A stretch of DNA of 64,000 nt from Enterobacter sp. R4-368 (GTDB taxonomy: Bacteria; Pseudomonadota; Gammaproteobacteria; Enterobacterales; Enterobacteriaceae). Positions 9,243 to 18,000 of this stretch are shown piece by piece; position 1 is the stretch's first letter, and every line of letters starts with the position of its first letter. The position numbers were made by a program, and so were the translations under genes. The stretch is taken from positions 52,008 to 116,007 of the forward strand of contig NC_021492.1 of the NCBI RefSeq assembly GCF_000410515.1, written 5' to 3'. The notes beneath the pieces are model-generated. The model saw nothing but the letters and a program-made list of their open reading frames with translations, had not been told where the DNA came from and did not search any database.

Positions 9243-10061
9243 TTGGACATATATACAGGTGGTAATCGCTTTTCTGGCTATTTCCTGACAATGGCCTCAC
9301 TGGAAGTGAATCAACTGATGAATACAGCGCTCGCTGTATCGGGGTTTCATATTAAAGATGCCCTGACACGCATTCGTTTTCAGGACGATGTGCGGGACTT
9401 TGGAAAGCTTCAGCTGACAGCCATCAGGAATAGCGCGACAGAACAGGAATGCCAGCAGTGTATCCTGAACATCCGGGAGGAACACAATAATCTGAAGATT
9501 CAGGACAGAATGCTCAGAACTGGTGAGTCTGTTCTTACAGCATCTGTCAGGATCTATGAAGAGAATGGTAAGTACATTGGCTATGCCATCGATTTTATCG
9601 GTGTGGTCATTTCCGGTTTGCAGGTTGCCGGTGGGATTGGAGTAATAGCATCATCTGTACCTACCGGGAATGTTCTTGGCATTATAGCCGGCGCAACGCT
9701 GGTACTTAATGGCGTTTCTTCTGCGGCGGAAAGCATCCAGAAGCTGGCGGGGAAGGAGCAGCCGATCAATTTTATGCGTGATGGTTTTGAAGGGTCGGCC
9801 GAATTCCTGGGCTTTGATCGTAAGGTGGGTTTACTTGCTTATCAGCTGGTAGATCTCAGTACATCCTATTATGGTATGTTCAAACTCACCCTGAAACCTG
9901 AAGCCTGGCGTCTGTACCGGTATCTCGGACCAGATTTCATGCGACAGGTTTCCACTATGAGCAGGACAGCTCTGGCCATTAAAGGAGCCGGTGCAACGTG
10001 GAAAGGCGCGAAAATTGGCAATACTCTTTATCAGCTGCAGCATGATGAAAAACAGCAGTAA
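9243..10061 (+). CDS. DUF4225-type protein, candidate membrane-active toxin
   Basis: About 272 residues from a TTG at 9243, which has GAGGGAAGGA directly upstream; the ATG at 9192 has no ribosome site and would add 17 unconvincing residues. The N-terminal half is charged and helical, and a long hydrophobic double stretch at about residues 115-165 (GVVISGLQVAGGIGVIASS, then LGIIAGATLVLNGVSSA) forms a likely helical hairpin. This layout fits DUF4225 as I know it, a family found with secreted and competition proteins; the name is from memory. The next gene, convergent and 3 bases away, encodes a small membrane protein, the usual arrangement of pore-forming colicin and immunity genes. Toxin function is inference. 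Confidence 0.6.
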   Translation: MDIYTGGNRFSGYFLTMASLEVNQLMNTALAVSGFHIKDALTRIRFQDDVRDFGKLQLTAIRNSATEQECQQCILNIREEHNNLKIQDRMLRTGESVLTASVRIYEENGKYIGYAIDFIGVVISGLQVAGGIGVIASSVPTGNVLGIIAGATLVLNGVSSAAESIQKLAGKEQPINFMRDGFEGSAEFLGFDRKVGLLAYQLVDLSTSYYGMFKLTLKPEAWRLYRYLGPDFMRQVSTMSRTALAIKGAGATWKGAKIGNTLYQLQHDEKQQ

Positions 10062-10064
10062 TTA

Positions 10065-10388
10065 CTACCGGCCTTTCACAAGCTTATACGCTTTCCATGA
10101 AAGGCCAAGCGGTATAAGAAACCACACCGCAATAACACCAAAGACCGCGACGGGTAAATAATACATTAGCAGCGAAGGTGGGTAGAATACGGGAAGGAAA
10201 ACAAGCGGAGCCATAATAAGAACCAGACAAATAACCCCACCATAAAAACGCTTGCTCAGATCGTCCACTAATGATGATAGCGTCTCGTTGGCGTTTTCAC
10301 TTCGGGTTAATACTTCCTTTAAACGAGTTAAGTTCCTGTCCGAGAAACCATTATCCAGCAGGTCTTTTTCTGTCAGTTCCTTGGTCAC
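10065..10388 (-). CDS. Small two-helix membrane protein, candidate immunity protein
   Basis: About 107 residues from a GTG at 10388, chosen because AAAGGAG lies 5 bases upstream; an ATG at 10406 is in frame but has no ribosome site. A soluble N-terminal helix region is followed by two hydrophobic segments (GGVICLVLIMAPLVFLPV and YYLPVAVFGVIAVWFLIPLG) and a basic tail. It converges on the DUF4225 gene with only 3 bases between the stops. Opposite-strand inner-membrane partners are typical immunity genes of pore-forming colicins, hence the suggestion. Not otherwise recognised. Confidence 0.55.
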   Translation of the reverse strand: MTKELTEKDLLDNGFSDRNLTRLKEVLTRSENANETLSSLVDDLSKRFYGGVICLVLIMAPLVFLPVFYPPSLLMYYLPVAVFGVIAVWFLIPLGLSWKAYKLVKGR

Positions 10389-10429
10389 ATGATCTCCTTT
10401 ATTCATGGCTGTTGTGTTCAGAAAAGAAT

Positions 10430-10955
10430 ACCGCTAAGGGACAGTTTTTGAAACATATCTTAACTGGCTTTACCTTTTCTTTGAGTTCAATCCAGTTTCA
10501 ATTCTGTCGGTTTCTCAATAGCGCGAGCAGTGCGCAGCGCGTCCCTGAATGTGCCGAAGGCACATGCCGGCGGAAATTATGCCGAAAATAGCGCTGTGGT
10601 CACATCCGCCGGAGCGCCCGGCGAAGCCGGCAACATGATAGCCTGTGGCTATTACCCCCCCATCCCTGCTAAGCCATAACCCGCTTACAGCGACGCAGAA
10701 CGTTATGTGCGCGGTCGGAGTGGTCACGTCGAGGCTTTGCCGAAGACGGGGCGTATCTCCGCGTTAGCGTCCCGGAGGGCGCTTACGAGCGTGTCACAAA
10801 GGACTTCCAGCGACAGAACTTACCGCGACTCAAATTCTTAGTTACATCATCCTCTTTAAAGCGGCACTGTTCCGGGCCTCCGGCCCGGGGCGGCGCGGCT
10901 TTTCAGGGCTGAATGGCGTCTCTGCTGGCGGGTTTCAGCGCGGAGGGGACCCGCC
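10430..10955. other. Hairpin-rich non-coding region beyond the replication origin
   Basis: No credible gene. The stretch has several inverted repeats, such as GTGCCGAAGGCAC near 10550, CGGCGAAGCCGG near 10620 and GGGCCTCCGGCCC near 10877. In RepFIIA plasmids a non-coding segment of this kind follows oriR. Short frames here (for example 10515-10727 on the - strand) lack coding character. Confidence 0.4.
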
Positions 10956-10959
10956 GCTG

Positions 10960-11230
10960 GCGGTGGGGGGAAGCAACTTTCTGAGCGGCGCAGCCGTCAG
11001 GCTGCTGCAAGCGAAGGCATCTTCGGGTTTTCCCCGTTATCCACCGTTTTTATCCAGTGAATAAGGTTGATCTCTTATGAATATAAGTAAGGACGAAGTC
11101 CTGATTATTTTGCGCGTTATCTGATGCAGGTTGCTGATAACCGGGTTTGTCCGTTTGCGGATAAATGTGGAAAGATTAAAAACGATAAATGCTGTGGCCA
11201 TTTTCAGCCACATGCACTGGAGGGACTGGC
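10960..11230. other. Probable replication origin (oriR type)
   Basis: In R1-type replicons the origin lies a short way downstream of repA. The same position here holds TTATCCACC at 11037-11045 (8 of 9 matches to the DnaA box), a weaker TTATCCAGT at 11050-11058, an AT-rich stretch near 11060-11090, and a further DnaA-like CTTTCCACA on the - strand near 11167. The 90 or so bases between this and the repA stop would be the CIS-like spacer. Location is inferred from layout; only the motifs are seen. Confidence 0.55.
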
Positions 11231-11316
11231 GTTACATTGATGCAATTTTAACCAGCGTTTTATGACAGACGTACGAAAGCCTCCGCAGTAAAGCGGATGG
11301 CTAAAAAAACGGCTGT

Positions 11317-12225
11317 CTAGTGAGGGGGCGGGGTGCCCGGTGGCTCGAGGTTCACCAGTTCAAGCTGGTAAAGCTGCGCCCAGACCATTTTCTCGAACTG
11401 ACGTGACGTTATATGCCCCACGTCACCTTTCAGGCTGCGCATCAGCCCTTCGGAAATCTGGCGCTTGCGCTCATCGAAGGGGAGTTCTGCCAGCTTCCTG
11501 CGCTGTTTGCCTTCGATAGCGCGCGTTCTGCGCGTCAGGATGGTCTGGTTCCGGCAGCGTTCATACCAGCGGCTGCGGGCTGCCTTCAGGGAGAGGGTTT
11601 CTCCGGGCGCAAGGATCCCGTCTTCGATGGCCGCCAGACGTTCAGCCTGTTCTGCCCGCAATTTATCCGTATCAATTCCCGTCAGCCGCCATCCGGCCTC
11701 GGTGATGATCACATGTTTGGGAAAACGGCAGTTATTGACCATATCCCATTCGGCTTCCGGCGCATAAACGAAGCCAAAGCGCGCCAGTTCAGTCACCAGG
11801 CGGGAAACGCGGGTGACCGTGACGGCCTGTCCGGGGATGATGTTGCCGTCATCATCTTTCGGGCTTAACTCTTCTGCCAGTCGGGTGATGTTGATGGTCA
11901 CAATGTCCGTGGCCAGATCAACCTTGTTGATAAAGAGAATAAACAGCGCATCAAGCAGCTGCCGGCGAACGTAACGGAAAGCCCGTTTGCGCCCGGCAGC
12001 TGGACGGAGAAAAGTGAAGAGAGGATCGGCAGACACGCGACGGCGAATCACCCACTCACCGATATTTTTATCCCGGACGATAAGGTTTCGCAGGGCGCGG
12101 CCATGCTCTTTACTGAGGGCTTTGTAATGTGCCGGACGGATATACTGTGGTGCCGGGCATTTACAGGCCGTGGAATGAGTACCACGGTGGCGACGATCGT
12201 CGCGCGGTTTTATATTGTCATTCAC
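11317..12225 (-). CDS. repA: RepFIIA-superfamily replication initiator RepA
   Basis: Initiates plasmid replication at the downstream origin. The 302-residue basic protein has the family's core (RALRNLIVRDKNIGEWVIRR, RRQLLDALFILFI, then TRVSRLVTELARFGFVY), closer to IncL/M-, IncB/O- or other RepFIIA-related initiators than to R1 RepA; the exact incompatibility group cannot be fixed by eye. The only possible start is GTG at 12225, since a stop lies five codons upstream in frame. The AAAAGG ribosome site sits inside a predicted stem-loop (12227-12250), so translation should need unfolding by leader translation. An antisense RNA gene lies upstream. Confidence 0.85.
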   Translation of the reverse strand: MNDNIKPRDDRRHRGTHSTACKCPAPQYIRPAHYKALSKEHGRALRNLIVRDKNIGEWVIRRRVSADPLFTFLRPAAGRKRAFRYVRRQLLDALFILFINKVDLATDIVTINITRLAEELSPKDDDGNIIPGQAVTVTRVSRLVTELARFGFVYAPEAEWDMVNNCRFPKHVIITEAGWRLTGIDTDKLRAEQAERLAAIEDGILAPGETLSLKAARSRWYERCRNQTILTRRTRAIEGKQRRKLAELPFDERKRQISEGLMRSLKGDVGHITSRQFEKMVWAQLYQLELVNLEPPGTPPPH

Positions 12226-12271
12226 GCCGGCCTTTTCTTATGGCGGCCGGGTGTTGTTTTATGTGATGCAT
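12218..12271 (-). CDS. Leader peptide overlapping the repA start (Tap/RepY-like)
   Basis: A 17-codon ORF (MHHIKQHPAAIRKGRRE) whose stop lies 5 bases inside repA. It runs through the whole stem-loop that hides the repA ribosome site, so ribosomes reading it would open that stem and could re-start on repA. AAGGA lies 9 bases upstream. This is the job of Tap in R1 and RepY in ColIb-P9. The role is inferred from position. Confidence 0.5.
   Translation of the reverse strand: MHHIKQHPAAIRKGRRE
12227..12250 (-). promoter_or_regulatory. repA-sequestering stem-loop with pseudoknot partner site
   Basis: In the repA mRNA, CCGGCC (12250-12245) pairs with GGCCGG (12232-12227), trapping AAAAGG just upstream of the GTG. 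CCGCCA at 12246-12241 is complementary to TGGCGG in the loop of the upstream stem-loop (12310-12360). ColIb-P9-type replicons use exactly such a long-range pairing to switch on rep translation. Seen as complementarity; function is inferred. Confidence 0.5.
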
Positions 12272-12284
12272 GCGTTATAATCCT

Positions 12285-12368
12285 TCACAGGCGCTGCGCC
12301 TGCTTTTGGACCCCCTGATATCTGACTCTTCCGCCAAGTTGAATACAGATTTCGGGGGGTTTTTGCAT
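12285..12368 (-). CDS. 27-residue leader ORF spanning the antisense target
   Basis: Reads MQKPPEICIQLGG and continues to a TGA at 12285. GGAG lies 5 bases before the ATG, a good ribosome site. It covers the target stem-loop, so antisense RNA binding would affect its translation. Length is close to the 29-codon RepY leader of ColIb-P9. It ends about 35 bases before the repA stem, so the 17-codon ORF may be the one that couples directly. Confidence 0.45.
   Translation of the reverse strand: MQKPPEICIQLGGRVRYQGVQKQAQRL
12288..12366 (+). ncRNA. Antisense Inc/CopA-type copy-control RNA
   Basis: Runs opposite to the repA leader. A promoter is visible: TTGTTT at 12254-12259 and TATAAT at 12276-12281 with a 16-base spacer. 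The RNA would fold into one large stem-loop (CCCCC with GGGGG and ATCTG with CAGAT; 12310-12360) with loop CCGCCAAGTTGAA, and ends in TTTTT at 12360-12364, so the stem also acts as terminator. The loop and tail closely match CopA of R1 (CGCCAAAGTTGAA...CGGGGTTTTTGC). It sets copy number and incompatibility by blocking leader and RepA translation. Confidence 0.82.
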
Positions 12369-12519
12369 TCCGGCTCCGGCAAATCTGCCGTCACCTTCTC
12401 CCGGGCGTTTTACGGATACGCCCCATCCCGGTATTCCATAAGCATCCCGCCCGCTCGCATGTACAGGCGTGAAGCGTGAATCTGGCATATCTCCTGATAT
12501 CTTCCGTCTCACCACAAGA

Positions 12520-13510
12520 CTTCGGAATCAGTCAGCGCACTGATTTGAGATAAGTCATAATTCAAAAATATATCAGCGAAAAGGCCTCACCACAGGCTTT
12601 CCACGACGAAACGAGTCTACTCAATTGGCGTTGAGTTTTCCAGTAGAAAGGATCGCGGAAAAGGCGGGTGGATCTGAAAATTTGCGGGAAGTTATGCGAA
12701 GTTGGACTTCTGTGCGGATTTAAGTATTTGTAGGCAATTCATCTCTGGATTTGCAGAGCTACCCCTCTGTGACGATTGGGATATCATCGGCTCCGGTAAT
12801 CTGTGAACGCAGGGTATGAAATGACCACTCAACATAATGCGGCAAAGGATCTTTAGCACCTGTATCTGCTGAATTCAGGCGGTGTTCTTCAGAAGAGACG
12901 CAGGAAGAAATTTTTGAATGGCTGCGCGATACGCTGACCGGGGATGTGCTGGAAGCCATAATGAGTGCCTCCGATCACCGCCGCGCGGAACTGAAGCCTA
13001 ACTGCCTCTGGGATAAAGTCCCAGCCAGTGCATCAAAAAATGTCTGAAACGGCACTTCCAATGCGGGCAACACTGAAGTCCCGACCAGGGCATGGAATAA
13101 TCTTTTATTTTAGATGTTAACTATATGTTTGTGCAGTTATCACCTTCCTTGTCAGCGAGAGAGCTTTTTCCACCATCAACTTTCTGTCAGACGTTGCTAC
13201 ATACGGTCTGTAACATCACGAAAATATGATTGGGATTGAGCTTAATGCACCCATGAGAGCTTTTTTCTTATACACAATAAGCACAAGATCAAAATTTCAT
13301 TTTTTTTTGCAAATTATTGACATTCTCGCAAGCCACAGCGGGCGGGGACTTAGCAATTATCACGCTTTCGCAACCTCAATTTAACCTCAAAATCAACTCT
13401 TGTGCTCAACACAAAGGTTACTAAAATGATTGTCAAGAGCTAGATATGGGCGAGGTTCGAGAAGTTGTCCCAAGATATAGTGGACAGGATTAAGCCCAGT
13501 TAAGGATATG
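12520..13510. other. Gene-poor stretch between replicon and micro-ORFs
   Basis: No intact gene. A decayed coding-like piece is listed separately at 12892-13047. Two AACCTCAA direct repeats lie near 13370-13390 and long T and A runs near 13300. Otherwise I see nothing. Confidence 0.5.
12892..13047 (+). pseudogene. Decayed ORF fragment
   Basis: The frame reads EETQEEIFEWLRDTL and then GDVLEAIMSASDHRRAEL, ending at 13047, with amphipathic, protein-like composition. The preceding ATG (12821) is in another frame and stops after 11 codons, so the 5' part is lost or frameshifted. I do not recognise the family. Confidence 0.3.
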
Positions 13511-13541
13511 AAAAAGCCCGACTGATGAGGTCGGGCCTTTC
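13511..13541 (-). terminator. Intrinsic terminator, strongest on the - strand
   Basis: GCCCGAC and GTCGGGC pair around a 7-base loop. On the - strand the stem is followed by TTTTTC; on the + strand only by CTTTC. It could end a leftward transcript made from the 13.55-13.8 kb region, for instance an antisense RNA, since no leftward protein gene ends here. Confidence 0.6.
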
Positions 13542-13574
13542 AAAATGGGAAAAAGTTTGCGGCTTTTTCCACAC

Positions 13575-13593
13575 GCCGTATGTGTCTGCCAGC
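13575..13593. repeat. 19-bp direct repeat, copy 1
   Basis: GCCGTATGTGTCTGCCAGC; an identical copy lies at 13729-13747. Copies are 154 bases apart, upstream of the two micro-ORFs. Confidence 0.85.
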
Positions 13594-13728
13594 TGAAATT
13601 AGCTTAACGATAAGAACGGCATCCTTCAATTATTTTATCTGACTTTTATGATTTGCCATTGATTCATAATTGAATTTATTAAGTCGGGTTCTTGGTGATG
13701 CTTGAGCCCCGCCCCAACAAAAATTTGC

Positions 13729-13747
13729 GCCGTATGTGTCTGCCAGC
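13729..13747. repeat. 19-bp direct repeat, copy 2
   Basis: GCCGTATGTGTCTGCCAGC, identical to 13575-13593. It lies 72 bases before the first micro-ORF, so it may be part of a leader or antisense-RNA gene that was duplicated with the peptides. Confidence 0.85.
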
Positions 13748-13819
13748 ATCGGACACAACAACTGTAAAGACGAGTCCAAGGGTGTTTACAGCCAGGCGTA
13801 AAGAGACGGAAGAGATCAA

Positions 13820-13912
13820 ATGCATATGTGGCTTTTGGTACTGAAACTCGCTCAACCCTTGATAGTCATCATTCTGACTTTAAGAGAATACTGGCATGAA
13901 CGTAAACACTGA
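13820..13912 (+). CDS. 30-residue hydrophobic micro-protein, candidate type I toxin
   Basis: Begins MHMWLLVLKLAQPL, continues IVIILTLREYW and ends HERKH: one membrane helix with a Pro near its start, then an aromatic and charged tail, the build of Ldr/Fst-type type I toxins. GGAAGAG lies just upstream. It aligns with the next micro-ORF (KL..P.I.I.L....Y.E.R), so the pair look like duplicates. No homologue is claimed; family membership is inference. Confidence 0.5.
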   Translation: MHMWLLVLKLAQPLIVIILTLREYWHERKH

Positions 13913-13926
13913 GCCTGGAGGCTTAT

Positions 13927-14004
13927 ATGGGTAAGTTGTTGAAGTTAATACATCCGATGATCGCGATTGTTCTCGTCATTATGGATTACATTGAAAATCG
14001 CTGA
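13927..14004 (+). CDS. 25-residue hydrophobic micro-protein, candidate type I toxin
   Basis: Begins MGKLLKLIHPMIAIVLVI and ends MDYIENR. GGAGG lies 5 bases before the ATG, an excellent ribosome site. Fourteen bases separate it from the first micro-ORF, which it resembles, and a clean terminator follows at 14019-14041. A single hydrophobic helix with a Pro and a charged C-terminus fits membrane-acting type I toxins or small membrane regulators. Confidence 0.55.
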   Translation: MGKLLKLIHPMIAIVLVIMDYIENR

Positions 14005-14018
14005 TTATGTTTTGGCAA

Positions 14019-14041
14019 ATCCCGCTCAGGCGGGATTTTTT
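14019..14041 (+). terminator. Intrinsic terminator after the micro-ORFs
   Basis: ATCCCGC and GCGGGAT pair around TCAG and are followed by five T. It sits 14 bases after the second micro-ORF stop. Confidence 0.85.
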
Positions 14042-14204
14042 ATGTTCGGTTCGTAGTTTTGTCTTCCACATACTTTCATTCAGAGCGGCATGACGCCGGT
14101 CTGCCCAATGATGCTAAAAAATTTCTGAAATAACAGGTAACCCGGATAATGCAGGGGGTTATCTGCGTTATCCGGGTTGGACAAGCCCGGACGGACCGGG
14201 CGCG

Positions 14205-14987
14205 TCAGTGCTGTGCTTTATCGATGGCCGCAAGCAGCTGCTGTGGTGAGGCCAGCCCGGCAAATACCGTGATGTTTTTCGGTGTGGCGTTCTGCACCGG
14301 CATCACAATCAGGCCGGGTGTTCCGGTCAGCCCCAGCGCCTGAGCCAGTGTGTCATTTTTTTCCAGAACTGCCGTGTAATCTATGGGTTTCAGCTCCGTC
14401 ACGCCGGCTGTTCTTGCCACCGCGTCGATATCCTCTGTAGTCAGTTCCCCTTCGTTATGCCCGGTGTGATAGATACCATTGTGGAATTTCAGGTAACCCT
14501 CAGCCCCTTTCTGTTTCCAGACATCGATACCGCGCTGTGCAGCAGTGGAAGAGGCTTCCCATTTAGACGCAAAAATTGGCCATTCTTTAAAGATGTAACG
14601 CACATCCGGACGGGATTTCATGACCTGCTCAAGTCCCGGTGCCAGACGGCTGCAGTAAACGCACTGGTAGTCAAAGAACTCAATGACTGCGACTTTTGCC
14701 TTCGCCGGTCCGACTGACGGCGTGTCGGCATCCTGCAGCAGCGCTGCCTGGTTGTCCATCACCCTGGCAGTCAGCGCCATCTGCTGGCGCTCCTGCTGTT
14801 GCTGCTGCAGTTTCTGGCTGACCTGCACCAGAATTTCCGGGTGCTGAACCAGGTAATCGGCGGCGATTTTGCCGATTTGCGCTTCCTGTTCCGGCGTGAA
14901 TACCGGCGCAGGGGCTGCATGGAGGGGGGGTAAAAACGCAAAAGCGTATGTTGTAACTAATAAAGACACTATTTTGTTCAGTTTCAT
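14205..14987 (-). CDS. Periplasmic DsbA/ScsC-like thiol oxidoreductase
   Basis: Makes or reshuffles disulfides in the periplasm. The 260-residue protein has a signal peptide (LVTTYAFAFLPPLHA), a Q-rich helical stalk (about residues 35-75) as in ScsC/Com1-type oligomeric Dsb proteins, then the thioredoxin active site FFDYQCVYCSRL and a TGTPGLIV cis-Pro loop. It starts 15 bases after the traI stop and so ends the tra operon. F has no gene here. Many Tra proteins (TraN, TraU, TraH) are Cys-rich, so it likely helps assemble the transfer machine. The plasmid's TrbB has lost one active-site Cys, which this protein might offset. Confidence 0.85.
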   Translation of the reverse strand: MKLNKIVSLLVTTYAFAFLPPLHAAPAPVFTPEQEAQIGKIAADYLVQHPEILVQVSQKLQQQQQERQQMALTARVMDNQAALLQDADTPSVGPAKAKVAVIEFFDYQCVYCSRLAPGLEQVMKSRPDVRYIFKEWPIFASKWEASSTAAQRGIDVWKQKGAEGYLKFHNGIYHTGHNEGELTTEDIDAVARTAGVTELKPIDYTAVLEKNDTLAQALGLTGTPGLIVMPVQNATPKNITVFAGLASPQQLLAAIDKAQH

Positions 14988-15002
14988 GCCTGTGCTCTCT
15001 GA

Positions 15003-18000
15003 TTAACGTTCTTTTTGTTGTATGGTGCGGGTATGCGCAGGTTCCTGATGCTCAACAGTGCGTCCTTTCTCCACTGTGTCGCCCGGAATGCGTACCTCCT
15101 GCTGCTGTCGCCGCTCAGCAATTTCATTCGCCACACGCGCTGATACCGCGTGTTCGGCTGCTTCTCTGGCCATCTGCTGGTCTGACGGCGCAGGTATCCT
15201 GCTGACAACATTATCTCTTTCCTGTTGCCGCTGCAGTCTCTCGTCAATGATTTCACCCAGAATATTCCCGTCTGGTTTGACGCCAGACAGGGTGCCGGGT
15301 TTCTCTCCCTGAAGGTCTGCATCAGGAACACGTTTCGCCATCAGCGCTTCAGTATCCCTGATATCCTGAGTTTCCCTTACGACCTGTTGAACAGCACGTT
15401 TTTCCGGTTCTTCACTGGTGGTGTCCGCTTTCAAATCCGGCACCCTGATTTCTGATTCGACCAGTACCGACAGTGCCCTTTTCTGTTCCTCTGCACTCTC
15501 GGTGCCCCGGCTCAGCTTAATCATCCAGGGAGAGGGTTTCTCCGCGCCGGTCTGCCAGACCACCCCGTCCTCCGGGTGCTCCCGGACCGCCCGCAGCGCC
15601 GCATCGACCGTACTGACCACATGGGTGTTACCGCTGTGGCTTCGCTGCACCACCGCACCGGTGGCACCCTGCGTAGCCACCATGCGCATGTCCCCCCGCG
15701 CCAGCCGTCCGTTGTCGCTGTGTACCAGCGAAACCAGCGCCAGACCGGCACTTTTCCCGTTGTTGTCGTACAACGGCAGTGCGAGCGCCGGCGCCGGAAA
15801 GCGTTTAGTGGACGGAATAACGCGGGCGGTCAGGCTGTGACCGCCCAGTGCTTCGTGTTTTGCCCATGCCCGCCCGATTGCGGTTTTCCCGACCGGCTGC
15901 CCCATCGCCCAGATGACCTTCGCCTGCCGGCGCTCTGTCTCCGGCGTCAGGGCATCATGCGCCGTTTTGAAATCAAACTCCTGCCTTTTGATGGCCGCCA
16001 CCCATTTTTCCAGACCGTCCGTGTACACCTGAACGTGTTTTTTGGCGCGGGAAACAGAAATATAGAACGCGCGCCGGGTGGCCATGTACGCCCGCCCGCC
16101 TTTTGTCCCCTCCAGGGAAATAACGGCGTCCTCACCGGCCCCCTGTGAACCGTAGCCGGTGATTGCCCAGGCATAATCAATGTGCTGTTCGGCGCGCACG
16201 TCTGCCGGGTTAATGGTTTTCTGTCCGTCGTGGCCTTTCAGCACCACCTCCCCGTCCGGCCGGACCTGCTCAACCGTGTATTTCTGGTTGGCGTTCTGCC
16301 CCCGGTTGCGGTCAGTGGCGGTGAACCGCACCACGGTGCCGGCGCTCAGTTCCCGCTCGCGGCGGTTAAAGAGCTCCACATCCCCGGTCAGCAGTTCGCG
16401 CGGGGAGTACCAGGCGAGTCTGCCGCCCTCGTCCTTGACGGAGATAAGCGAGCCGTTGGTATCCACGGCCACCACATCCTGATAAGCATCGCCCCGCTTC
16501 ACCACCATACCGGGCTGCCACGCCCTGAGTTTGTTGAATTCATGGCGGGTGTGCCGGATTTTCTCCAGCACCGGCACGCTGATTTTCTCCCGCCCCAGCT
16601 CACCGCGTGCCTCAAGCGCGGCATAAATGCCGTTATTGATGCTCTCCCTGTCCTCGTTCAGCTGCGCGATGACCAGCGTTCGCGCGCGCGCCGCCGGCGT
16701 GCGGCTTATCCAGTCGTCCACAATGGCGGCGACCGGGTCGGCAGATTCCACCAGGCCTGATGCAGGCGCTTTCCAGGACGGGTCCAGGCGTTCCACATTG
16801 TCCGCCGGCTGTTTCTCCAGACGCTGCAGCGCGGCATCGATGCGGTTATCAATGATGTCGTGTACCGCGTCCCGCAGATTGACCTCCTTCTGGCGGACAA
16901 TCTGTTTCATGATGGCCACATCCATCGGGCTGCGTTCCTGTGCCAGCCGGAACGGCGCACCGGATTCAATCGCTTCAAACTGGTCGGTGTCACCCATTGA
17001 AACGCCCCGCCCGCCGCCGGCCTGGATGGCCAGATACGCGGCCGCCGTATCCTGGTTACCGAGCATCGAGGATTCATCGATAAGAAACACCCTGTTGCGG
17101 TAGTCGGATTTCTCGCCGGCGGCGACCATCTGCTCGTGCTCAACCAGCCAGGATTTCAGGGTCTGCGCCTCCAGCCCGACGTCCCTCAGCTCCTTCACGG
17201 CCTGGTGGGTGGGAGCCAGTCCGTAAAGAACCGGCCTGTCAGACGCAGGCAGGGTATCGATGGCCGCTTTTACCGCACTGACCTGAGTGGTTTTCCCCAC
17301 CCCCGCATAACCCTGAATCCCCGTAAACTGATCGCGGGAACCCAGTACCAGCAGCGCAGATTCTTTCTGCCCGGACGTCAGCCCGGCAAGGAGGGTCGGG
17401 TCGACGCTGTCCATCAGTGGCTCCCGGGTATTTTTCCCCTCCGTGATGACACGGATGATGGCTTTTTCCATTTCCCAGGTCGCACGGGCAACCAGTAAGG
17501 GCGTCGCCTGACCCGGCACACGAATGAGGTCCCCCTTTTTGACCATCTGGCTGATTTCCCGGTCAATCCCGGCGATATCGGGATAAAACTCAGCGGCCCG
17601 CTCGGCCAGATGTAACACGTCGAACGTCACCGACTGCTGGTCGGCGATGGCGCGCTCGACGGCCACCGTGACGTCCGTTTTCACACTGTCATGCAGGGTG
17701 GTCAGGGCACTGTCCAGCTGATCCCGGCCACTGAGTTTACGGACCAGCTGCACGGGGGAGTTTTCTGTCCGCATACGCTGCAGGCGGGCTTCTGCCTTGT
17801 CTTCCGGCTCTGCCGTGAAGATTTCGGCGCGGTGTCCTGACTGCGCCAGGGAATTCATGGTCTGCGCGGTGATATCCCGTGAATTCAGCGCGGCCAGCAC
17901 CACACCGCTGTCATTGTCGCGGTTGCCGGGTCCCGCAACATAGCCGTGGGTGAGATAGAGCGGGCTGTCTGCCGGCAGGGTCAGGACTTTGCCGTCCCGC

